A DNA stretch of 16,042 bases from Candidatus Zipacnadia bacterium. Lineage in GTDB: Bacteria > Armatimonadota > Zipacnadia > Zipacnadales > Zipacnadaceae. The notes below the pieces were generated by a model. The model saw only the letters and a program-made list of their open reading frames with translations. It did no database searches and was not told the origin of the DNA. Both the position numbers and the translations under genes were made by a program. Positions 1 through 7,967 of the stretch are shown in pieces. The first letter of the stretch is position 1; every line of letters starts with the position of its first letter. Location of the stretch: positions 1-16,042 of the forward strand of contig JALGTV010000014.1 of NCBI GenBank assembly GCA_029821215.1, read 5' to 3'.

Positions 1-3000
1 AGATACTCAGCCATACGAGCGGCCATAGCCAAGCCCAATCCGACTCCCTGGGTGCTGCGTCTAATTGCCTCTGGACCCCGGTTGAAGGCTTCAAATATCT
101 TGTCCTGCATTGACGGACTAATGCCCGGCCCGGTATCGGCTACTTCTATAGTCACGTCTTCCTCCCCTTTGCGCACAGTCACCTCCACCCGTCCGTTTTG
201 CTGATTGTATCTGATAGCATTATCCACCAGGTTCAGCAGAATTTGCTCTACTCGGTGCGCATCAGTTACCAGAGTCACTGCTTCTTCAGGCAGGTGAGCT
301 TTGACTTGTACCTGTGCCCGAGCCGCTTGGGGCCGCAACGTTTCCAAAACGGATGTCACCGACTGACGCACATCAGCAGGGCGCTTGTCAATAGATATCT
401 CACCGGCTTGCAGGCGTGACCAACTCATCAGATCCTCTATGACTCGACCCAGCCGTTTGCGGGCCCGTTCCACTCGGCCCAGATATACCTTCTGTTCTTC
501 AGTAACTGGCCCGACTTCCTCATCTATGATCAACTCAGTATAGGCCTGCAACGACGCCAGCGGAGTACGTAGCTCGTGGGATATAACTGATATAAACAGC
601 TCCCGGGCTTTCTTTGTCTGAGCACGATCAATAGCTACCGACGCCATTCCTGCCAATGCCCGCAGCAAGCGGGTCTTCTGGGGAGAGATGGACTGCTTGG
701 AGTGCGGATTATCTGCCGCTATGGTGCCCACTAACGTCCCATGAGCTCGCAGAGAGACAAACAACTGTTCGCGGCGCTCGTCATCATCTACCTCTTGCTG
801 TGAGTCGGCATATACGATAATGTAGGGAGCGGTGCTCAGGGCCGCGTCCACCAGCGGATTCTCACCACTCTGCAATCGGTGAGTTTGGTCGGAAATATCA
901 ATAACCGTCCCATCAGACCGGGCTTCCACTGCCCCCCGCAGAACCCGCTCGTCATGGTCAGCCAAGTATATCCGCACCCGCTCAAATCCAATGGTAGTAG
1001 CAGCATTAGAGGCGATGCGATTCAAAACTTCACGCAATTCGGAAGTCTCAGTTACCGCAGTCGCAGCTTCAAATAAGGTCCGGGCCCGAGCCTCTTCCTC
1101 CCAGGCTTGAGTCACTGCCGCCTCCAGCCGCTTACTACGCTGGTCCGCCAGGCCACGGAGCCGCGCGTTGTGAACAGCTACGGCGGCCTGGGCAGTTACC
1201 AGTTGCAGAATATTCTGCTGGGTGCCTGCCGGCGGTCCCGAGACGGGGCGGGCGACGGTTAGCACCCCCACAATCTCCTGGTCAATCCGGAGGGGAATGG
1301 AGGTTACATTGTGGGTAGCGCTGCTCTCTGGTGCGGGCAGGTCGCGATGGACGATCTGCGACTGTCGAACCGCACTCCAGGCGAGGTCATGCACTTGCAC
1401 ATAGACCTGCTCGGCCACGGTCCGGTCGGGCCAATGAGTAAAGGTCTGCTCAAACTGGGCATGCTCCTTATCAAGTATCTCAATCCACGCACAACTGGCT
1501 GAGCAAACCTCAGAGGCGGTCCTGACAATTCGCTGCATTACCTCGGACAGATCCTCGCCAGCACTAATAGCCGTAGTTATGTCCATTAGCCGCTGGACAA
1601 GGTCTGAGCTGCGTTCAGTTTGCCGACGCTCTAAGGCAGTGCCGACTACTATGGCCGCTTCTATCCCGAACAGTTGGAGCAGGTGCTGAGTAGTTTCGGT
1701 CCCTATCCAATGATCCCGGAAGCCAAAAAATACAATGCCCACAAGTTCTCGTCCCCACCTCAGAGGAAGTACTCCCCCACTGCGTAGCCCTTCACGGACC
1801 ACCAACTCTTGCAGCGCGCTCTCGCCTAAGTCGCGGTAGAACGTCTCCCAGTCATCTATGAGGGTTGGCACGGACTGCTCACTGAGTTTGTATTGTGACA
1901 GGTTGTTGGTTAGGTGCCCGGCAAGCTCACTGGTATGCTGAGGGTTGAAGCCCTCGTAGGCAGTAATCGGTTCAGCGCCCCCATCTCCTATCCTTATTAC
2001 GCTCAGGGCAGCATCATAAGGCAGCAGGTGGCCCAGAGCCACTAAGACCTTCTCGGCCAGTGCCGGTAATTTCTCGGTTGGCTCTAACCTTTCAAGGGCA
2101 GTGACCAGACTTACCAGTTGGGCACTGATTCCCTGTAGTTCGGCGGCTAATCCCGAGGTGTCCTCCGTTTCTACCGCAGTCAGCAGAACCGCTTGCGGCA
2201 CCTCTCCCTCGGTGCCTATGCCGGTGCAAATCAGTCTGACTGTAGGCTGACGTTTCGCCAGACATAACTGACCCTCGGCCTCAAAACTACCTCCGTGCTG
2301 GAGGACCTCATCCAGTTGGTCCTGAAACTGGGGCAGAACCTCTACTAACTGGGTAGGCGGATGGCCAATTATCTGGGTTGCCTGGTCACCCAGTTGCTGC
2401 CTTAATTGGTCACCAATTTCAATGACGATTCCCTCAGGGTCACACAGCAGTGTGTAGTTGGGTGAGTACTGGAGCAGCGCCTTCATTAGTCCCCGGCCGG
2501 TAAATTCATGGGGGGCGGTTACCTCTCGCTCGGCAACCGGCTTTATGCTGACTACCAATCCCCGGCAGTTCTCCTCATCCATAATCCTCGCCACGCGGAT
2601 GTCACAGAGCTGATAGTGATGGTCCCCCCGACGGACAAAACCTCGTACTTGTAGGGCATTGGGCCCGATGCGGCGCTGCACAAGCAAGCCGAAGGCCGAC
2701 GGAAGCTCTTGTTCGGCTTCAGTAGTAAGTAAATATTCCACAGTCTGGCGAAAATCTTCGGGGGGCGTAAACAGGGAGGCCACGTGTTGGCCAGCTAACT
2801 CTGGGCCCGAGTAGTCCAATAGCTGCTGGGTGGCTTGATTGGAGGAGGTGATGATGCCGGCCGGACTGGTGATAATAATGGCTTCGCCACTTCCAGCTAT
2901 AACTGTCTGGTAGGTATTCTGCAGGTAGCGGGCTTGGGCTTGGAGATTGCGATGCTGGTGGCGTTGTCGCAATACTTGTTGGGCATGCCGAACAACCGGT

Positions 3001-3335
3001 ATTAGTTCTTCAACCCACTGCTCATGTCGGGCGATGTAATAGTCAGCACCTTGGAGTAGCACCCGTGCGCCCAACAGCTCGTCACCTGCCGATACAGTCA
3101 CGATTATATAGGCACGGGGGGCCAATTCGCGGAGCCGTTGTAGGCCCGACAGTCCTCCGCCCTCCGGCATATTCAGATCCCACAGGACAATACCGTGGCC
3201 ATTCTGGGCGAACGCTTGCTCGCAGTCCGACAGTGACGTCACCGGCTGAGCGTACCAGTCCGGATGGCGCTTTATGATGTGCCTGGCTAACTGCTCAGCT
3301 TGTTGCTTGTCTGCGTCTGCGATCAGTAGTTTCAT
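1..3335 (-). CDS. Multi-sensor histidine kinase with N-terminal receiver domain (partial, 3' end cut by window)
   Basis: A single uninterrupted frame of 1,111 codons runs from an ATG at 3335 to the window edge. Residues 1-125 form a receiver-like domain with acidic D7/D9 and phospho-acceptor D53 in WDLNMPEG; the usual conserved lysine is replaced by R103 (YYIARHE instead of YLVKP). PAS-like segments follow at about 136-255 and 277-345, then three GAF-like segments at about 421-568, 580-725 and 747-905. The HisKA domain has the phosphorylated histidine H920 in SHELRTPLASLQ. The ATPase domain shows the N box (NLVDNAIRYN, N1039), the G1 box (DTGPGIS, D1067), the F box (FEAF) and G2 (GVGLGLAMA) just before the cut, so only about 20-40 residues are missing. 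No transmembrane segment is apparent, which suggests a cytoplasmic sensor. It follows the tad genes on the same strand with a weak ribosome site (GGTGG). A role in pilus control is an inference from position only. Confidence 0.95.
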   Translation of the reverse strand, partial: MKLLIADADKQQAEQLARHIIKRHPDWYAQPVTSLSDCEQAFAQNGHGIVLWDLNMPEGGGLSGLQRLRELAPRAYIIVTVSAGDELLGARVLLQGADYYIARHEQWVEELIPVVRHAQQVLRQRHQHRNLQAQARYLQNTYQTVIAGSGEAIIITSPAGIITSSNQATQQLLDYSGPELAGQHVASLFTPPEDFRQTVEYLLTTEAEQELPSAFGLLVQRRIGPNALQVRGFVRRGDHHYQLCDIRVARIMDEENCRGLVVSIKPVAEREVTAPHEFTGRGLMKALLQYSPNYTLLCDPEGIVIEIGDQLRQQLGDQATQIIGHPPTQLVEVLPQFQDQLDEVLQHGGSFEAEGQLCLAKRQPTVRLICTGIGTEGEVPQAVLLTAVETEDTSGLAAELQGISAQLVSLVTALERLEPTEKLPALAEKVLVALGHLLPYDAALSVIRIGDGGAEPITAYEGFNPQHTSELAGHLTNNLSQYKLSEQSVPTLIDDWETFYRDLGESALQELVVREGLRSGGVLPLRWGRELVGIVFFGFRDHWIGTETTQHLLQLFGIEAAIVVGTALERRQTERSSDLVQRLMDITTAISAGEDLSEVMQRIVRTASEVCSASCAWIEILDKEHAQFEQTFTHWPDRTVAEQVYVQVHDLAWSAVRQSQIVHRDLPAPESSATHNVTSIPLRIDQEIVGVLTVARPVSGPPAGTQQNILQLVTAQAAVAVHNARLRGLADQRSKRLEAAVTQAWEEEARARTLFEAATAVTETSELREVLNRIASNAATTIGFERVRIYLADHDERVLRGAVEARSDGTVIDISDQTHRLQSGENPLVDAALSTAPYIIVYADSQQEVDDDERREQLFVSLRAHGTLVGTIAADNPHSKQSISPQKTRLLRALAGMASVAIDRAQTKKARELFISVISHELRTPLASLQAYTELIIDEEVGPVTEEQKVYLGRVERARKRLGRVIEDLMSWSRLQAGEISIDKRPADVRQSVTSVLETLRPQAARAQVQVKAHLPEEAVTLVTDAHRVEQILLNLVDNAIRYNQQNGRVEVTVRKGEEDVTIEVADTGPGISPSMQDKIFEAFNRGPEAIRRSTQGVGLGLAMAARMAEY

Positions 3336-3364
3336 TACTGTTGCCCACCAATTATTTGCTCCCC

Positions 3365-3460
3365 TCAGTCAATCCAGTAACCGTGCCCAGTTCGAACCCA
3401 GCGCAGTACCACTTGGCCCTTATTGTCAGGTTCATAGCGTATTATGGGGATTGGTATCAC
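3365..3460 (-). CDS. Small 31-residue ORF overlapping the tadC stop (hypothetical)
   Basis: A GTG at 3460-3458 overlaps the tadC stop (TGGTGA), giving a GTGA-type overlap typical of translational coupling, and the frame ends at a TGA at 3365-3367. The product would begin MIPIPIIRYEPDNKGQ and end RTGHGYWID. It is mixed hydrophilic and aromatic, with no membrane segment or signal peptide. The frame is also open upstream inside tadC, so the start is uncertain. I do not recognise a family. It sits between tadC and the sensor kinase, 29 bases before the kinase ATG. It could be a small coupled protein, the remnant of a longer gene, or a chance frame; the composition looks more protein-like than random. 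Confidence 0.4.
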   Translation of the reverse strand: MIPIPIIRYEPDNKGQVVLRWVRTGHGYWID

Positions 3461-4389
3461 CAGCCAATAGATTTCATTCCCCCCGTTAGCGACATTAGCC
3501 CCGGTCCCAAAACTACAATAAACAATGCCGGCAAAATGCAAAATATCAGCGGAAACAGCATTTTTACTGACAAAGTCGCCGCCAGTTGGCGGACCCGAGC
3601 GCTGCGGCGGCTACGTAGCGAGTCGGACTGCGTGCGCAGAGTATTGGCAATACTGACCCCGAGCTGCTCAGCTTGGCGCAAGGCAGCCACCAACATTCTC
3701 ATCTCCATAAGATCCACCCGGTCGGCCATGTCTGCCCATGCTCTCTGGCGCGACTTACCTAAGCGCATTTCCGTCAATACCCGACTGAATTCGTCAGGCA
3801 GTGGTCCCTCCTTACGCTTGGTAACTACCGCCAGGGCCCCATCTAAACCCGTCCCAGCTTCGGCACTGACCACCAGCAAGTCAATGATATCGGGCAGGGC
3901 CTTGCGGATTTGGTTCTGGCGATTGCGGATCATTCCCGTTATGAAATAGTCAGGGGCCAAAGCACCAATCGCCAGCACCCCCCCAGCCATCACCACCTTG
4001 GGTAGGAGCGGCCCCTCCCACATTAGCAATAAAGCTGCACCTGCTATCACCCCAGCCACCGCACTGACCACTTTTATCGTCAGAAAAGTGGATACCCTTA
4101 GATACCGAGGACTGCCCGCTTGGTCTATCTTGTGCCGGGTGGCCGCAATAGCTTGCGAGGGCATGAGACCCATTACCCGCTCTCGCAGTCGGCTCAAGGC
4201 CGGGGCAATCAACCGCTGGTAGATGGACTTGGACAACTCGTCATCCAACGAAGTGCCCTGTCGGACTATGTAATTCTGCCCCACCGCTTCCACTCGCTCC
4301 TGAACCCGCACTGCTCGGCTCTCACCCACAAAGACTACCACAAGGGCAGCGACCATGCCGAAGACTAATGTCCCGATTACTATAAACAT
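3457..4389 (-). CDS. tadC: Tad pilus inner-membrane platform protein TadC
   Basis: This 310-residue type II secretion F-domain protein is one half of the TadB/TadC membrane platform on which the CpaF ATPase acts to polymerise Flp pilin. It has an N-terminal membrane segment (about 1-22), a central hydrophobic pair (about 105-150), and the T2SSF region with the characteristic ALPDIIDLLVVSAEAG stretch at about residues 165-180. A final membrane segment (MLFPLIFCILPALFIVV) lies near the C-terminus. The ATG at 4389 is preceded by AAGGGG at good spacing. It follows tadB by 71 bases, a gap that holds a small hairpin. Length and domain order fit TadC rather than a duplicated TadB. Confidence 0.95.
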   Translation of the reverse strand: MFIVIGTLVFGMVAALVVVFVGESRAVRVQERVEAVGQNYIVRQGTSLDDELSKSIYQRLIAPALSRLRERVMGLMPSQAIAATRHKIDQAGSPRYLRVSTFLTIKVVSAVAGVIAGAALLLMWEGPLLPKVVMAGGVLAIGALAPDYFITGMIRNRQNQIRKALPDIIDLLVVSAEAGTGLDGALAVVTKRKEGPLPDEFSRVLTEMRLGKSRQRAWADMADRVDLMEMRMLVAALRQAEQLGVSIANTLRTQSDSLRSRRSARVRQLAATLSVKMLFPLIFCILPALFIVVLGPGLMSLTGGMKSIGW

Positions 4390-4404
4390 ATGCTACCCCT
4401 TTCT

Positions 4405-4432
4405 CCCAATGTTTACCTTCCGTTGCATTGGG
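4405..4432 (-). other. Intergenic stem-loop between tadB and tadC
   Basis: The minus strand reads CCCAATG, 14 bases of loop, then CATTGGG, a perfect 7-bp stem directly upstream of the tadC ribosome site (AAGGGG). There is no T-tract, so it is not an intrinsic terminator. It may be an RNA processing or stabilising hairpin, or may modulate tadC translation. The stem is directly visible; the role is inference. Confidence 0.5.
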
Positions 4433-4460
4433 TTGGTTCACACCTATATTCAGTCAGCTA

Positions 4461-5426
4461 TTAGTAATCAACTTCGATCAACTTTTTGATAATAAGTCCG
4501 CCAATAAGCATCAGCCCGCCACCAGCACCTATCAGCATCAGGCCCAACTGGGTGTTGAATAGAGGGGACATATATCCTGGATTAAGCAAACTAACCGCCA
4601 AGCCAATACCGAATGGCATCGCCAACAGGATGCCTGCCGATAGTCGCCCCTCGGCGGTAGCGGCAGCGACTTCTTCGGACAGCTTAATTCGCTCGCGGAT
4701 CATGTGACCGATATTGTTTAGGACCTCGGCCAGGTTGCCGCCGACTTCTAACTGTGTCTGTACAGCCGCCACTATTAACTCCAGGTCGTAGTCATTGGTT
4801 CGCACTATCAGATTATCCAGAGCTTCTGCCAATGCCGCTCCGTATTGAACCTCTTCCACTACCCGCCCAAACTCCTCAGCAATAGGCGGGTGCATCTGGG
4901 TCTGAACAAGCTGTAGGCCCCGCATGAAAGCAAAGCCGGATCGTAGCGCTGAAGTAAGCATGTCCAGCGCATCGGGAATCTGAGCACTGAGGGCCTTGGA
5001 CCGTTGTGACTGGCGACTTTTTAGTATCCACCAAGGAATAGTGCTCGCGACGGCACCCACTGCCACGGCCATAATCCAACCCCGCTCGGTCAGTAAGACG
5101 CCCCCCACCGCCACAAACCCCAGGGCGACCATTATGCTAACTAACTCAGAGGGGCGCAATAGCCATCCCGCCCTGAGAATCTCAAGCTGCAACCATTCCC
5201 ACAAGGAAGTGTATCGCAGTATATTACTTATCAGCGGAGCGCGGTCCGCTGTCCCGGCTACAATGTCCTGGGAGGACGGCACCGACGATGACGCGCTGTC
5301 GGTATCAGAACGCATTGCTGTCAGCCGTTGACGGCTACGAGTTTTCCTCGTCCACGCCAACCATATTATTATTCCTACAGCCACCATGGCCAGTAGCCCT
5401 ATGCCTAACGGTATCAGCAGATTCAT
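4461..5426 (-). CDS. tadB: Tad pilus inner-membrane platform protein TadB
   Basis: This 321-residue protein has an N-terminal membrane segment (about 3-25), a polar linker rich in Ser and Arg, paired membrane segments at about 92-135, then the T2SSF domain with QIPDALDMLTSALRSG at about residues 148-163 and two C-terminal membrane helices. It partners TadC to form the platform contacted by the CpaF ATPase. The ATG at 5426 lies one base after the cpaF stop, and its ribosome site (GAGGAGGGG) is inside the last codons of cpaF, so the two are translationally coupled. Gene order cpaF-tadB-tadC is the classical tad order. Confidence 0.95.
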   Translation of the reverse strand: MNLLIPLGIGLLAMVAVGIIIWLAWTRKTRSRQRLTAMRSDTDSASSSVPSSQDIVAGTADRAPLISNILRYTSLWEWLQLEILRAGWLLRPSELVSIMVALGFVAVGGVLLTERGWIMAVAVGAVASTIPWWILKSRQSQRSKALSAQIPDALDMLTSALRSGFAFMRGLQLVQTQMHPPIAEEFGRVVEEVQYGAALAEALDNLIVRTNDYDLELIVAAVQTQLEVGGNLAEVLNNIGHMIRERIKLSEEVAAATAEGRLSAGILLAMPFGIGLAVSLLNPGYMSPLFNTQLGLMLIGAGGGLMLIGGLIIKKLIEVDY

Positions 5427-5427
5427 A

Positions 5428-6765
5428 TTATCCCCTCCTCGCCCCAGATTGATCAGTCGGGGTGAATATGTCGGCGGGCAATTCTATGCCCTCGGCCTTT
5501 AGGATATCCATAAACAAGGGGCGTACCCCAGTGGGCGTGTATTCCCCTTTTACTCTTCCGTCCTCGCCAACCCCATGCCGCTGGAAGAGAAACAGGTCCT
5601 GCATAACTATGCCCTCACCTTCCAGCCTCTGGACCTCGGTAATAGAGGTTATCCGCCGGGAACCATCACGTAGCCGGTTCTGATGCACAATCAGGTGCAG
5701 AGCAGCAGCAATCTGCTCTCGTATGGCCCGGGTGGGCAGTTCCATCCCTGCCATCATTGTCATAGTCTCCAAGCGGGCCAGCGCGTCGCGGGCACTGTTA
5801 GCATGCAACGTAGTCAGCGAGCCGTCGTGGCCGGTATTCATGGCCTGAAGCATATCCAGGGCCTCGGCCCCCCGCACCTCGCCGATAACAATGCGGTCGG
5901 GACGCATGCGCAACGCATTCCTGACCAACTGGCGGATGGTAATCTCGCCTTTGCCTTCCACGTTAGGTGGGCGGCTTTCCAAAGTGATGACATGATCCTG
6001 TTGCAATTGCAGTTCGGCTGCGTCTTCTATGGTGACAATTCGCTCAGCGGCGGGAATAAATGAAGATAGCACATTCAGGGTAGTGGTCTTGCCGCTGCCG
6101 GTACCGCCGGACACTAAGATATTGAGCCGCGCTTGTACGCATGCCTCCAAAAACTTTTTCATCGCCTCGGACAAAGTTCCAAACGAGACCAAATCATCAG
6201 CAGTAAACGGATCTACGGCGAACTTGCGTATTGTTACGCTGGGGCCATTGACCGCTAAGGGAGGAATGATGGCATTAACCCGCGACCCGTCTGGCAGCCG
6301 AGCATCCACCATAGGCATACTTTCGTCCAGTCGCCTTCCCAACGGGGAGATTATCTTCTCAATAATCCGCATCACGTGCGCGTCATCCATAAATCGACAG
6401 TCAGTCAGGTGAAGCTTTCCCCCTTTCTCTATGAATATCTGGTGGGGGCCATTGACCATAATCTCGGTGATGTCCGGATCATCTAACAGGGTCTGAATAG
6501 GCCCATAGCCAAGCACTTCATAGATGACTTGCTGCTGGACTTCCCGCCGAGCTCGCGAACCAATTGACAGGCCCCTCTCAGCCGCCGCCTGGGTAGTGAG
6601 ATACTCAATCCGCTGAGCTAACTGATCCTCATTCATGCGTTCCAGTACCGAAAACTCGGTCTCGGTCAGCAGCTTCCGGTGGACCAGCCGCTTGAGTTTG
6701 TCAACGTCATCAGTGACTTGAGCAGTCTTTGTCTCGCGGGTTGTTTCAACTGCCGTTAGTCTCAT
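5428..6765 (-). CDS. cpaF: Tad pilus assembly ATPase CpaF/TadA
   Basis: This 445-residue secretion ATPase hydrolyses ATP at the cytoplasmic face of the TadB/TadC platform to drive pilus assembly. The N-terminal region (about 1-175) is the usual CpaF helical and PAS-like part, with GYGPIQTLLDDPDITEIMVNG at about 86-106. Walker A is GGTGSGKTT at 220-228, with K226 binding phosphate. The Walker B region is RPDRIVIGEVRG at 288-299, with the catalytic glutamate in GEVRG, and the His box is GSLTTLHAN at 315-323. All key residues are present. The ATG overlaps the cpaE stop (ATGA), indicating coupling. Length and motifs are standard for the family. Confidence 0.98.
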   Translation of the reverse strand: MRLTAVETTRETKTAQVTDDVDKLKRLVHRKLLTETEFSVLERMNEDQLAQRIEYLTTQAAAERGLSIGSRARREVQQQVIYEVLGYGPIQTLLDDPDITEIMVNGPHQIFIEKGGKLHLTDCRFMDDAHVMRIIEKIISPLGRRLDESMPMVDARLPDGSRVNAIIPPLAVNGPSVTIRKFAVDPFTADDLVSFGTLSEAMKKFLEACVQARLNILVSGGTGSGKTTTLNVLSSFIPAAERIVTIEDAAELQLQQDHVITLESRPPNVEGKGEITIRQLVRNALRMRPDRIVIGEVRGAEALDMLQAMNTGHDGSLTTLHANSARDALARLETMTMMAGMELPTRAIREQIAAALHLIVHQNRLRDGSRRITSITEVQRLEGEGIVMQDLFLFQRHGVGEDGRVKGEYTPTGVRPLFMDILKAEGIELPADIFTPTDQSGARRG

Positions 6766-7946
6766 CTATTATGTGCTCCTGTTTGACCCGGTAATTCGGC
6801 AATTATTTCCTTGGTTAGCTTGCTAATACTCTGTGCTATGCGCGAGTTGGGTGCGCCCAGGACCACGGGAATTCCTTCGTTTACGGCCCCAGCGACAGTG
6901 GGCACATCTTCGGGTATCTGAGCACTGGGCATCCACTTAGTGGCCTGGCGTACGTCAGCAATGCTAAACGGGTTGCGACTGGCAGTGCGATTCACCACCA
7001 GCTTAATACGCTCGCTGGGTAATTTCTTGTCAATAAGACTATCCAGCAAGGCAGCAGTGCCACGAATTGCGGCCAAGTCCAATAGATACGTAACCACGAT
7101 TACCAGATTGGCCCGGGATAGGACATAACTGCTCAGCGGTTCAATTAGGGGAGGAATATCAAACACTATGAACCGATAGCCGCGTCGCAGTACCCCCAGT
7201 AGCTCGGCTAAATAGGCGGTAGTAATTCTATTGGTGTTGCCGTTTTCGTCTTGTTGGGGAGCTGATAATACCTTTAGACCACAGCTATGTGTCTCCAAAT
7301 ATGACTCAACTAAGTCCAGTTCTAATTCTTCATGCGCGGCCAGTTCAGTCAGGCCCCCATTCTGGGGGAGGTCTAACATCAGGGCAACATCTCCGTACTG
7401 ACCAATAAAGTCCACCAACACTACCTCACCGGCAAATTGCTGCTGGAGACATACTGCCAAGTTGGTGGCGACAGTAGTTTTCCCTATTCCTCCTTTGGCG
7501 CCGGTAACCGCGATAGTCACTGGCATTTTGGCCGGGTCAGTGATCAGCTCATACTCGGGCCGGTTCTTGCATTCTTTCAGTTTGGCTATTTCTCGTACCG
7601 TGTTTTCCAGCGTCTCGGCGGAGGTCGTCATCGGCAACACTGCCCGGGCTCCAGCCTGCATGGCCTGACGGAGAGCTTTATTGTCCTCTTCGCTATTGTC
7701 GGTCAGGATTACGCATGCTGTTTCCGGGGAAGCTATGGCTGCCATCTGACAGGCATCTAACCCACTGATGCCGGGTAGCTCAGCATGAACGAGGGCCACG
7801 TCGGGAGATAGCTGTGCCATCATCTGGGCTACCTCCAGCCCGTCGCGGGCATAGCCAACGACCTCTACCTCCTTCATATCATCCAGCTTATTGGCTATCT
7901 CTTCGGCTTGACCGGGTTCATTTTCCGAGATCAGTAACTTTATCAT
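6762..7946 (-). CDS. cpaE: Tad pilus localisation protein CpaE/TadZ (pseudo-receiver plus ParA-type ATPase)
   Basis: This 394-residue protein has an N-terminal receiver-like domain (about 1-125) followed by a MinD/ParA-type ATPase. TadZ/CpaE proteins place the pilus machine in the cell. The ATPase carries the deviant Walker A KGGIGKTT from residue 151, with the signature K151 and K156, then a VVLVDFIGQYGD switch region and FIVFDIPP. The receiver domain lacks its phospho-acceptor: the expected Asp is H54 (ALVHAELPG) and the acidic pair near the N-terminus is only partly kept (ISENE), so it is probably not phosphorylated. Such degeneracy is known in TadZ proteins. The start is 21 bases after the cpaC stop with no clear ribosome site, so it may depend on coupling. 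Confidence 0.95.
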   Translation of the reverse strand: MIKLLISENEPGQAEEIANKLDDMKEVEVVGYARDGLEVAQMMAQLSPDVALVHAELPGISGLDACQMAAIASPETACVILTDNSEEDNKALRQAMQAGARAVLPMTTSAETLENTVREIAKLKECKNRPEYELITDPAKMPVTIAVTGAKGGIGKTTVATNLAVCLQQQFAGEVVLVDFIGQYGDVALMLDLPQNGGLTELAAHEELELDLVESYLETHSCGLKVLSAPQQDENGNTNRITTAYLAELLGVLRRGYRFIVFDIPPLIEPLSSYVLSRANLVIVVTYLLDLAAIRGTAALLDSLIDKKLPSERIKLVVNRTASRNPFSIADVRQATKWMPSAQIPEDVPTVAGAVNEGIPVVLGAPNSRIAQSISKLTKEIIAELPGQTGAHNR

Positions 7947-7967
7947 AATGATCTATACTTTATGCTC

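Noticed and set aside
3380..3405. tRNA T-arm-like GGGTTCGAAC on the minus strand
   Set aside because: The flanking bases do not form the T stem, no acceptor or anticodon arm is present, and the stretch fits the 31-residue ORF.
3341..3949. 202-codon plus-strand frame antisense to tadC
   Set aside because: It lies opposite tadC, which has clear family motifs, and has low-complexity Ser/Arg composition typical of antisense frames.
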